Of a DNA stretch of 10,544 nt, positions 1 through 6,647 are shown in pieces. Made by a program: the position numbers and the translations under genes. Below the pieces are notes generated by a model, which was given only the letters and a program-made list of their open reading frames with translations, ran no database searches and was not told the origin of the DNA. The stretch is from Burkholderiales bacterium (lineage in GTDB: Bacteria; Pseudomonadota; Gammaproteobacteria; Burkholderiales; UBA11063). The DNA lies in the NCBI GenBank assembly GCA_026461645.1, contig JAPJMP010000033.1:1-10544 (forward strand), given 5' to 3'. Each line of letters opens with the position of its first letter. Positions within the stretch are counted from its first letter, which is position 1.

Positions 1-49
1 AATTCAACTAAAATTAATTTTTATCCAATTTTTATTCACTTATACATAT

Positions 50-322
50 TTATGCAATATACGGGATAAGATAAGCAAGCACAGAATAGTCAATTAAATT
101 ACTTTTAATCTTGTTAATATCAGCTTGTATGTCATTAGTTAAGTTAAAAGCGGTAACGAAATCATTAAAATTAACTGCACCTTGCGTAATAGCTTCATTT
201 AATTTATTATTTGGGCTAAATACTCCAACAATTCCAATTGTTTGTGGAAGATTGGCGCGTAAATATCCAATTGACACAAAAGGATCAAATATTACAATGA
301 TAGGTTTTTTCTTTGGTTTCAT
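50..322 (-). pseudogene. Probable N-terminal remnant of an ATP-grasp family enzyme
   Basis: This 90-residue frame begins 27 nt after the lpxH stop codon, on the same strand. Its first segment (IIVIFDPFVSIGYLRANL, residues 8-25), the strand ending VGVFSP, and the later NFNDFVTAFNL segment followed by a helix and a hydrophobic strand follow the order seen in the pre-ATP-grasp domain of bacterial ATP-grasp proteins, where an opening VDP(x)SSG-like turn precedes a Rossmann-like fold. Such proteins are usually about 400 residues. Here the frame stops where the first domain should continue, and all three minus-strand frames carry stops within the remaining 49 nt of the window. I therefore infer a truncated, decaying gene. 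No convincing Shine-Dalgarno sequence precedes the ATG. It could instead be a genuine small protein of unknown function. The family assignment comes from pattern recall and was not searched. Confidence 0.42.
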
Positions 323-349
323 GAAAAATATGATACCACATAAAATTAT

Positions 350-1069
350 TTACGCATACATTATATCAATATTATTATTATTAATTAGAATATATCCACC
401 TGGGTCTCTATCTGCCCAATCTGGAATTTCATACCGCACTATATTCTTTTCAGGAGATGCAACTTGATATTTACCTGGATTATGAGTATGGCCATGAATA
501 ACTATATTCGCTCCATATTTATTAGCAAATTTGAGTATAGTTTTATTTACCACTAAGTAGGTTTCCTGTGGTTTTGCATTATAAACAGCTTCTGATTTTT
601 TTTTTAATTTCTCTTTTATTTTATAACGCCAAGATAGTGGTATCTTTGTAAGCAGTGACAGAATAAAGCGATTATACAAGAAAAATCTTAATTTTTGGTG
701 GCCTTTATCCAAGCTACAAAAACGATCGCCATGACTTAATAAAATTAAATTATCAGCAATCTTAACTACTGTTTCATCTGCAATAATTTCAACTCCAGTA
801 GCTTGAGCAAATCTTTTACCTAAAACAAAATCATGGTTACCAACCATAAAATATATTGGTTTATGCTTAGTAAAATTGGTAAAAATATTTTTTATTTGCT
901 GAATAAATAAATTATCATCATCATCGCCGCACCAAGAATCAAAGAAATCACCAAGAATATACAAAGCATCAATCTCATGCTGCCATTGTTGCATTAACTG
1001 CGCAAATTTATTATTAGCCGATAATGTCTCTGGGGCCAAGTGTAAATCTGAAATTAAAACAATTTTCAT
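350..1069 (-). CDS. lpxH: UDP-2,3-diacylglucosamine diphosphatase (LpxH), lipid A synthesis
   Basis: LpxH hydrolyses UDP-2,3-diacylglucosamine to lipid X and UMP at the inner face of the cytoplasmic membrane, the fourth step of lipid A synthesis. The protein is 239 residues, the usual LpxH length. The calcineurin-like metal-binding motifs are in order: SDLHL (D8, H10), GDFFD (D41), GNHD (N78), SHGD (H113) and HGHTH (H192, H194, H196). The LpxH-typical stretches LYILGDFFDSW, LGKRFA and the CxxDxGxQ-like segment after HGD are also present, which separates it from generic phosphodiesterases. One oddity is that the residue after N78 is His (GNHD), where E. coli LpxH has Arg (GNRD). It lies 25 nt downstream of the permease gene and is probably cotranscribed with it. 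A weak purine-rich AAGAAG stretch precedes the ATG. Assignment to the LpxH/LpxH-like family is firm; exact orthology is slightly less so because of the His. Confidence 0.86.
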   Translation of the reverse strand: MKIVLISDLHLAPETLSANNKFAQLMQQWQHEIDALYILGDFFDSWCGDDDDNLFIQQIKNIFTNFTKHKPIYFMVGNHDFVLGKRFAQATGVEIIADETVVKIADNLILLSHGDRFCSLDKGHQKLRFFLYNRFILSLLTKIPLSWRYKIKEKLKKKSEAVYNAKPQETYLVVNKTILKFANKYGANIVIHGHTHNPGKYQVASPEKNIVRYEIPDWADRDPGGYILINNNNIDIMYA

Positions 1070-1094
1070 CGCTTACTTCTTTGATTAGCAAATT

Positions 1095-2687
1095 TTATTC
1101 AACTATTTTTACATTATCTTTTAAACGAATTTTTTGGCACTTAACCACAAATTTTTTACTAATAAAAAACATATAGGCAATTAGAGCAATTAAGATATAA
1201 ATAGAATAAAACCATTGATAATTTATGGCATCTATTCCACCATAATTAGTTGGTCCTAAAAAGATTAATAAAGTTAATAGCCATAAGTAAACCACAAAGG
1301 GTAACGATATTTGCAGAATATCTGCTATTTTGTTTTCTTTTTCCTGCGGGATATTGATCATTAAAAAAATAATCATCAAAATAGTCATGGCTGCAGCTAA
1401 ACCTATCATATCATTTAAACCAATAAAGGCAAAAAACATTGATTGAGCTATAAATAAGAACGCACAAATGAACCAGGCCATTGGAAGTCTATAACCAGTA
1501 GTTGCAGAATTTTCTTGACCAACTCTAATTGCCATTAAAGATAAAGGACAAATCATATACATTAGAATAATTAAAGCCGTAATAAAATTGATCAATACTG
1601 CCCAGCCATGAAACAGAAACAAAAAAATTACTGCGATCATAAAATTAAATATAGTTGCTCTTTTCTCATAATTAAACTTAGTATCTAATATTGCAAATAT
1701 TCTCGGCATTTGTTTTTCTGATGCCATCGAAAACAATACTCTTGAACCACCGCCAACAAAACTAATGGCTGTACCTGAAGGAGAAATACAAGCATCAACA
1801 TACAATATTATGGTTATTACATTTAAGCCTAACATAGTAGTTATTTGGGCAAAAGGAGAGGTAAATATAAGAGTATGCCAACCATTATTAGCGATTGTTT
1901 TAGTATCCATAGCCCCAATAAAACTTGTTTGCAGTAAAATATAAACCAAGAAACAAAACACGATTGAAATTATCATGCCTAAAATCAAATTGCGTCTAGG
2001 GTTTTTAACTTCACTGGCAAATGATGCACAAACTTGAAAGCCATTAAACGAATAAATCATACCGGTTGAAGTCATTGCCAAAATAATTGAATTAAAGCCA
2101 TACGGAACCAAACTACCATGAAAAGCAGTAAAATTAGCGCTATGAAAGGACATACTAATAATTAGTATTGCAATTAGTGATGGAAATAAAACTTTAATTA
2201 TTGAAATAGAATTATTAATTTTAGCAAATAATTTTATACCAAACATATTTGCTGCCCAAAATAAGATTAAAAACACAAAGGTCAAGAATAAGCCTACTGG
2301 AGTTAAATTATCTTGTACCATAAGAATATTGGCCCAATGAGGTGAAATTCCGGTTAAATACTGAACACTTGCTTGAGCTTCACCGGGAATACTGCCAATT
2401 AGCTCCAACCAAATGGCAAAAGAAAAAATAACTCCAAAATAACGATTATAAGCAATTGCACCCATACGACTAATAATGCCGCGAACAGGGTAAATTAAGG
2501 CAATCTCGCCAATTACTAATGCCATCAACAAAAAGAAAATAAGTGTTAAAAGCCAGGAAAAATAAACCCCTGCACCAGCAATTTTAGCCCCTAAATATGA
2601 ACTAAATAGCCATCCACTGCCAATAATGCACGTAGTAGAAATTGCAGTTACAGACAATAAACCAATTTTATCTTTTTCACCCAGCAT
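1095..2687 (-). CDS. APC superfamily amino acid permease, YveA-like
   Basis: This is a 530-residue, very hydrophobic inner-membrane transporter with about 12-14 predicted membrane helices. The first helix carries IGSGWLF (residues 22-28), a substrate-coordination turn typical of APC permeases. It is followed by EVKNPRRN (226-233) in the cytoplasmic loop after helix 6, DACISPSG (298-305) in helix 8 and SRVLFSMA (315-322). This pattern resembles the Bacillus YveA aspartate:proton symporter group, also common in Francisella- and Legionella-type bacteria. Substrate cannot be read from sequence; an acidic or other amino acid moved with protons is an inference. The start is supported by a good AGGA ribosome binding site 8 nt upstream of the ATG. 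It is the first gene of a minus-strand unit with lpxH and the ATP-grasp remnant, and an extended -10 promoter sits about 50 nt upstream. The C-terminal tail is short and basic. Confidence 0.88.
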   Translation of the reverse strand: MLGEKDKIGLLSVTAISTTCIIGSGWLFSSYLGAKIAGAGVYFSWLLTLIFFLLMALVIGEIALIYPVRGIISRMGAIAYNRYFGVIFSFAIWLELIGSIPGEAQASVQYLTGISPHWANILMVQDNLTPVGLFLTFVFLILFWAANMFGIKLFAKINNSISIIKVLFPSLIAILIISMSFHSANFTAFHGSLVPYGFNSIILAMTSTGMIYSFNGFQVCASFASEVKNPRRNLILGMIISIVFCFLVYILLQTSFIGAMDTKTIANNGWHTLIFTSPFAQITTMLGLNVITIILYVDACISPSGTAISFVGGGSRVLFSMASEKQMPRIFAILDTKFNYEKRATIFNFMIAVIFLFLFHGWAVLINFITALIILMYMICPLSLMAIRVGQENSATTGYRLPMAWFICAFLFIAQSMFFAFIGLNDMIGLAAAMTILMIIFLMINIPQEKENKIADILQISLPFVVYLWLLTLLIFLGPTNYGGIDAINYQWFYSIYILIALIAYMFFISKKFVVKCQKIRLKDNVKIVE

Positions 2688-2724
2688 AGCACTTTTCCTA
2701 GAATAAATTAAATTTTATGTTAAA

Positions 2725-2748
2725 TCACTTATAATTATACCATAGTGA
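2725..2748 (-). promoter_or_regulatory. Probable extended -10 promoter for the permease-lpxH unit
   Basis: Read on the minus strand, the sequence TGGTATAAT (2734-2742) is a perfect -10 hexamer with the TGn extension. No good -35 hexamer lies 16-18 nt upstream, as is acceptable for extended -10 promoters. Transcription would begin near 2727, giving a leader of about 40 nt. The -10 is bracketed by an inverted repeat, TCACT (2725-2729) and AGTGA (2744-2748), which could be an operator or chance in AT-rich DNA. Confidence 0.45.
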
Positions 2749-2926
2749 GTATAATAGCGATTTAAGCAAAAGACAGCCCTGCCTAGGTTCATATATAAAA
2801 GGTATCAGTTATTTTTTTCGTTTTCCATTTTCTGCATCATGTTACAAATATTATCTAGATTAACTCTATATAAATTACTCACTCATTAAAGTTTATAAAT
2901 CAATAAGAATCCAATACAATTTAATA

Positions 2927-2935
2927 TGCTATAAT
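2927..2935 (+). promoter_or_regulatory. Probable extended -10 promoter for the nfeD-SPFH-CMD unit
   Basis: TGCTATAAT is a consensus -10 hexamer (2930-2935) preceded by a TGn extension (2927-2929). No recognisable -35 element is present at 16-18 nt spacing. A start near 2942 would leave a leader of about 29 nt before the ATG at 2971. The rest of the divergent gap between the permease and the NfeD gene (2688-2970, 283 nt) shows no convincing gene. Confidence 0.5.
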
Positions 2936-2970
2936 ATGGAATCTTTATAGTTTAAATTGGTTAGCTAATT

Positions 2971-3399
2971 ATGACCGCATTTTATTTTGCTTTAACTATT
3001 GGTTTAATTTTAATTATAAGTGAAATAGGTACTAATTCATTTTATTTATTAATAATTGGTCTTTCCTGCATTATAGCTGGCATTTTAAACTTAATATTAC
3101 ACAGTTGGATGTATTCAATCATTATTTCGTGCTTAATCGCAACAATTGGTATTGTTATCGTTAATTATCTAAAAAACAAAAATAAATCTGCAGAAGATAA
3201 CACTTTAATTGTTAAACATTTGGGGCAAACAGTTACCGTTGTTGAAATTACAGCACATAATTTACGCGTTGAATATAGTGGTAGTTTTTGGAATGCTAAG
3301 TTAAAAAATAAGAATTTAATAATTAATCCTGGTGATGCTTTAATTATAACTAACTTTACCAACAATGAACTTGAAGTTGATGCCGCAAATAAGATTTAA
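2971..3399 (+). CDS. NfeD family membrane protein
   Basis: This 142-residue protein has three predicted membrane helices (about residues 4-19, 24-42 and 47-66), a short charged linker (KNKNKSAED) and a C-terminal soluble domain (about 78-138). The soluble part, with VKHLGQTVTVVE, the SGSFWNAK turn and the INPGDALIIT strand, matches the OB-like beta barrel of short NfeD (NfeD1b/YbbJ) proteins. These proteins partner SPFH/stomatin proteins and are thought to help assemble or anchor them in the membrane. The gene lies 26 nt upstream of an SPFH gene, the classical arrangement, which strongly supports the call. There is no clear Shine-Dalgarno motif before the ATG, but this start gives the expected N-terminal helix. 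It is the first gene of a three-gene plus-strand unit. It is not a protease: the long-form ClpP-like domain is absent. Confidence 0.85.
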   Translation: MTAFYFALTIGLILIISEIGTNSFYLLIIGLSCIIAGILNLILHSWMYSIIISCLIATIGIVIVNYLKNKNKSAEDNTLIVKHLGQTVTVVEITAHNLRVEYSGSFWNAKLKNKNLIINPGDALIITNFTNNELEVDAANKI

Positions 3400-3425
3400 T
3401 TCACATTATAAAAAAGGGTATAGCT

Positions 3426-4379
3426 ATGAATGTGCAAGCTTTAAATGATATAATAATTCAATATGGTCTTATAATTGTTATTGTTGTATTTCTAATATTT
3501 TTCATTCGTTCAGGTATTATTATTATTCCTCAGGAAAGAGTAGGAATTGTTGAACGCCTGGGTAAATATAATAAATCATTATTTCCTGGATTACATTTTT
3601 TAATTCCCTTTATTGATCGTTTAGTGGTAATTCATGACATGCGTGAAGTGCCAACTACAGTTCCAGAGCAAGTCTGTATTACCAAAGATAATACCCAGCT
3701 TGCAATAGATGGCGTAGTATATTTTCAAATTAGTGATGCTAAACTTGCAACTTATGGTACTAATAATTTTATGACAGCAATAATTCAGTTATCGCAAACA
3801 ACACTACGCTCAGTAATCGGAAAAATGGAACTAGATAAAACTTTTGAAGAACGTGAAGAAATTAATCGCCATGTAGTCTCTGCTGTAGATCAGGCTTCAT
3901 TAAACTGGGGCGTTAAAGTTTTAAGATATGAAATTAAAAATATTCAGCCACCGCAACATATCATCAATGCGATGCAGGAACAAATTACAGCTGAACGTGA
4001 AAAAAGGGCTAAAATTGCACGCTCAGAAGGCGATAAACAAGAAAAAATAAATCTAGCAGAAGGAGATAGAAATTCTGCCATAGCAAGATCTGAGGGTGAA
4101 AAACAATCATTAATAAATAATGCAACTGGGCAAGCTCAAGCTATTTTATCTATTGCTGAAGCTAATGCCTCAGCGATAAAAATGATTGCACAGGCAATTA
4201 TGCTCGAAGGTGGTGATCTAGCTGTAAATCAAAAGTTAGCAGAACAATATATTTCTCAATTTGGTAATTTAGCTAAAACTAATAATACTATTATTTTACC
4301 AACTGATTTAGCCAATATATCTGGTTTTATTGCTTCAGCTTTAGCCACAATTAAAACTAGAGCTAATGATAAAAAATAA
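3426..4379 (+). CDS. qmcA: SPFH/stomatin-like membrane protein, QmcA type
   Basis: This 317-residue protein has one N-terminal membrane anchor (about residues 12-28) followed by an SPFH (band 7) domain (about 30-185). The family hallmark IIPQERVGIVERLGKY (33-48), the FPGLHFLIPFIDRL segment, RSVIGKMELDKTFEEREEIN (128-147) and the WGVKVLRYEIKNIQPP stretch (161-176) all match QmcA/YbbK and stomatins. An alanine- and glutamate-rich coiled coil follows (about 186-260), with SEGDKQ-like units recurring every 11 residues at 200, 211 and 222. Family members oligomerise into large rings in functional membrane microdomains and affect protease activity or membrane quality control. The length is close to E. 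coli QmcA (about 305). An AAGGG ribosome binding site lies 7-8 nt before the ATG. It probably acts together with the NfeD protein encoded immediately upstream. The symbol is by resemblance; other stomatin paralogues are possible. Confidence 0.88.
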   Translation: MNVQALNDIIIQYGLIIVIVVFLIFFIRSGIIIIPQERVGIVERLGKYNKSLFPGLHFLIPFIDRLVVIHDMREVPTTVPEQVCITKDNTQLAIDGVVYFQISDAKLATYGTNNFMTAIIQLSQTTLRSVIGKMELDKTFEEREEINRHVVSAVDQASLNWGVKVLRYEIKNIQPPQHIINAMQEQITAEREKRAKIARSEGDKQEKINLAEGDRNSAIARSEGEKQSLINNATGQAQAILSIAEANASAIKMIAQAIMLEGGDLAVNQKLAEQYISQFGNLAKTNNTIILPTDLANISGFIASALATIKTRANDKK

Positions 4380-4410
4380 TACTAAATAAATTTACTTAGA
4401 AAGTTTAATT

Positions 4411-4758
4411 ATGTCAACAAAATCATATAAAGATATAACTTCAGATCTTAACACTTACTTAAGTAAGATGCGTAAAGAAATACCTGATGTGATGAACGGC
4501 TTTTCAAGTCTGGCGCAAGCAGCTTTAAAAGATGGTGCATTAAATCAAAAAACCAAAGAAATGATTGCACTTGCCATTGGAATTACTTCGCATTGCGATG
4601 GCTGTATTGGTTTTCATGTTAAGGCCTTAGTTAAATTAGGAATAACTCGCGAAGAGTTTTTAGAGGTGTTAGGTATGACCACCTATATGGGCGGTGGTCC
4701 AAATCTAATGTATGCTGCAGATGCACTCAGAGCCTACGAAGAATTTACAGGTAATTAA
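4411..4758 (+). CDS. AhpD-like carboxymuconolactone decarboxylase family protein (CxxC)
   Basis: This is a 115-residue all-helical protein of the CMD/AhpD family. The key residues are E50, C62, C65 and H69 in the segment EMIALAIGITSHCDGCIGFH. The spacing E-(12)-C-(3)-C-(4)-H is the same as in the AhpD catalytic relay, so a thiol-disulfide or weak alkylhydroperoxidase activity is plausible. True decarboxylases of the family lack this CxxC. The following VKLGITREEFLEVLGMTTYMGGGP is also typical of the family. It begins 31 nt after the SPFH stop codon, with only a weak AGAAAG site, and ends the plus-strand unit just before a hairpin terminator. No ahpC lies nearby, so its redox partner is unknown. 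Single-domain CMD proteins of this size usually assemble as oligomers such as hexamers; that is family knowledge and is not visible here. Confidence 0.85.
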   Translation: MSTKSYKDITSDLNTYLSKMRKEIPDVMNGFSSLAQAALKDGALNQKTKEMIALAIGITSHCDGCIGFHVKALVKLGITREEFLEVLGMTTYMGGGPNLMYAADALRAYEEFTGN

Positions 4759-4764
4759 AAGATT

Positions 4765-4797
4765 AATACCTAACTACTTATAGTATTTAGGTGTTTT
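4765..4797. terminator. Probable bidirectional terminator between convergent operons
   Basis: A 12-13 bp stem (5' arm 4765-4777, 3' arm 4783-4795) has one mismatch and one G-T pair and closes a 5-nt loop. On the plus strand it runs into TTTT, and on the minus strand the far side also runs into a short T-tract. It lies between the CMD stop (4758) and the thioesterase stop (4806), exactly where two convergent transcripts should end. Confidence 0.65.
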
Positions 4798-4805
4798 AAT
4801 TAATA

Positions 4806-5273
4806 TTAAGTGGTCCTATGTTGCCTTCTGCTATCAACAATTATACGTTCAAAAGTGGCATCCTTAGCAATAGCATCAACAGTTTGTAAGAATTCTGGTG
4901 GAGGTGAGCTAATTTTTTGAGTTGCGATATTTACCCATACTCCATTAACCACGTGGGCTGCAACTATTTTTTTATTTTGCCTATAAAACTTAGTAATAAA
5001 TTGCCAGCGCGACCAATCAATTGAAGCAGCGTTCACCGATACAACTGCCTCTATGCTTTCACCTAAATATACTTGTCTAAAATATTCAGTTTCTTCCTTT
5101 AATGACATAGCTGTATAGCCTAGAGAAATTAATTTAGTTAATGGAAAACCAATACTATCTAACCAACTAGATCTTAAATGAGTTGCAAATGCTCCATAAG
5201 CTGAATTAGAAACGTGCCTATTAAGGTCAATATCAGACCATCTAGCCTCAATACTTTTACGAAAAATCTCCAT
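4806..5273 (-). CDS. Hotdog-fold (4HBT family) acyl-CoA thioesterase
   Basis: This 155-residue protein opens with RWSDIDLNRHVSNSAYGAF (residues 11-29), the 4-hydroxybenzoyl-CoA thioesterase/FcbC-type signature in which D16 and the HVxNxxY turn shape the active site and CoA pocket. The later EETEYFRQVYLGESIEAVVSV and the SRWQFITKFYRQ beta strands follow the hotdog fold. The predicted role is hydrolysis of a small or medium acyl-CoA; the substrate cannot be told. Cytoplasmic, with no signal peptide. It lacks the tail seen in Tol-Pal-associated YbgC genes, and no tol genes are near. It is the last gene of the xyl cluster, 31 nt after xylA, with a strong AAAGGAG ribosome binding site before its own ATG, and it is followed by the shared terminator. 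It could simply ride along with the operon. The short charged C-terminus (SRRQHRTT) is unremarkable. Confidence 0.8.
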   Translation of the reverse strand: MEIFRKSIEARWSDIDLNRHVSNSAYGAFATHLRSSWLDSIGFPLTKLISLGYTAMSLKEETEYFRQVYLGESIEAVVSVNAASIDWSRWQFITKFYRQNKKIVAAHVVNGVWVNIATQKISSPPPEFLQTVDAIAKDATFERIIVDSRRQHRTT

Positions 5274-5304
5274 AAAAACTCCTTTAATTGAAATTTACTT
5301 GGTC

Positions 5305-6627
5305 CTATTTTTTCCATATAGCTTGATTAACAATATTTTCACATAACTCTTGCTGTCCGGATGGCGGATTTACTTCCTTGTTATTTTCTACTACAAATTT
5401 AGCAAGATCTTCTAAACTAACCTTACCCTGTAAAATATTTGAACCTAAACTAGTTTGCCATCCACTATAGCGAGAACTGATGTTATCACTTAGGCGTTTA
5501 TTCACAATTAATTCTTCGGCAGCCAGTAATGATTTTGCCAAAACATCAATTGCGCCTACATGCGCATAAAACATATCATGTAAACTATTACTTTGTCTGC
5601 GCACTTTAGCATCAAAATTAAAACCACCATTTGTTAAGCCACCATGGCGAAAAATTTCATATAATACCAACGCCATCTCCTCTACACTATTAGGAAATTG
5701 ATCAGTATCCCAACCATTTTGGGCATCACCTCGATTAATATCAATACTACCGAGCAAATTATTGGCACAAGCATACGCAATTTCATCAGTAAAGCTATGA
5801 CCAGCCAAAGTTGCATGATTAGCCTCAAGATTTAATTTATATTCTTGAACTAAATCAAATTTTTGCAGTAAAGCATAAACTGTTGCCGCATCAAAATCAT
5901 ATTGTCGTTTAGTTGGTTCACATGGTTTAGGCTCAATATACAAAGAGCCTTTAAAACCAATTTTATGCTTATATTCAGCCACCAGCGTTAAAAATCTTCC
6001 CAGTTGCTCTAATTCTTGGGCAATATTAGTATTTAATGTTGTATCATAGCCCTCTCTGCCACCCCATAAGACGTAACCTAGACCGCCTAGATTTTTGGTG
6101 GCAGTTAAGGCATTTTTCACTTGAAATGCAGCACGGGCAAAAATTTCGGGATTAGGATTAGTTGCAGCCCCGCTCATATATCTTGGATGTGAAAAAGCAT
6201 TGGCCGTACCCCATAAAACTTGCAACTTGTTATCATTTAATTTCTGACCTAACTTATCAACCATATGGTTTAAGTTATATTGATATTCTTGTGGTGAATT
6301 TCCCTCTGGCGCCAAATCGATATCATGGAAAGTTAAATATTTAACTCCTAATTTAGTTACAAACTCAATTGCTGCATCCAATTTATTTTCATAGCGTTTA
6401 AGAATATTAGATTCTGCCTCCCACGGTAAATTTCTCGTTGCTGCTCCAAATGCATCACCACCATGCCAACAAAAACTATGCCAATAACATACTGCTATTT
6501 TTAAATGTTCCGCCATTGTTTTATTTAACACCATTCGATTGGCATCATAATATCTATAGGCTAATTGCTTTTCAGTATCTGGCCCAGCAAAATTAATTTT
6601 ATCAATTTCGTTAAAATAACTTACCAT
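5305..6627 (-). CDS. xylA: Xylose isomerase (class II)
   Basis: XylA interconverts D-xylose and D-xylulose in the cytoplasm. The protein is 440 residues, the same length as E. coli XylA, and falls in the longer class II. Catalytic H101 and D104 lie in FHDIDLAPEG. All seven metal ligands sit at the same numbers as in E. coli: E232 (IEPKPCEPTK), E268 and H271 (LEANHATLAGH), D296 (IDINRGD), D307 and D309 (WDTDQFP) and D339 (GGFNFDAK). The WGGREGYDTTLNTN motif is at 188-201. There is no sign of decay. The ATG is preceded by GGAG about 8 nt upstream. It lies 20 nt downstream of xylB, an inverted order relative to E. coli xylAB, and 31 nt upstream of the thioesterase gene. It is very likely active and cotranscribed with xylB. 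Confidence 0.97.
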   Translation of the reverse strand: MVSYFNEIDKINFAGPDTEKQLAYRYYDANRMVLNKTMAEHLKIAVCYWHSFCWHGGDAFGAATRNLPWEAESNILKRYENKLDAAIEFVTKLGVKYLTFHDIDLAPEGNSPQEYQYNLNHMVDKLGQKLNDNKLQVLWGTANAFSHPRYMSGAATNPNPEIFARAAFQVKNALTATKNLGGLGYVLWGGREGYDTTLNTNIAQELEQLGRFLTLVAEYKHKIGFKGSLYIEPKPCEPTKRQYDFDAATVYALLQKFDLVQEYKLNLEANHATLAGHSFTDEIAYACANNLLGSIDINRGDAQNGWDTDQFPNSVEEMALVLYEIFRHGGLTNGGFNFDAKVRRQSNSLHDMFYAHVGAIDVLAKSLLAAEELIVNKRLSDNISSRYSGWQTSLGSNILQGKVSLEDLAKFVVENNKEVNPPSGQQELCENIVNQAIWKK

Positions 6628-6647
6628 TTTATTTCTCCATTTCTAAA

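Noticed and set aside
1..49. AT-rich inverted sequences resembling a terminator after the ATP-grasp remnant
   Set aside because: The possible stem is short and all A-T, with no stable hairpin followed by a T-run.
111..467. A 118-codon open frame on the plus strand
   Set aside because: It runs antisense across the end of lpxH and the ATP-grasp remnant, shows no family resemblance and has no ribosome binding site.
2805..2882. A 25-codon minus-strand frame starting with GTG in the divergent gap, with a protein-like translation
   Set aside because: It has no ribosome binding site, a rare start and very short length. It could be a gene tail remnant, but nothing identifies it.
6162..6344. A short plus-strand open frame within xylA
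   Set aside because: Fully inside the coding sequence of a highly conserved enzyme, with no independent support.
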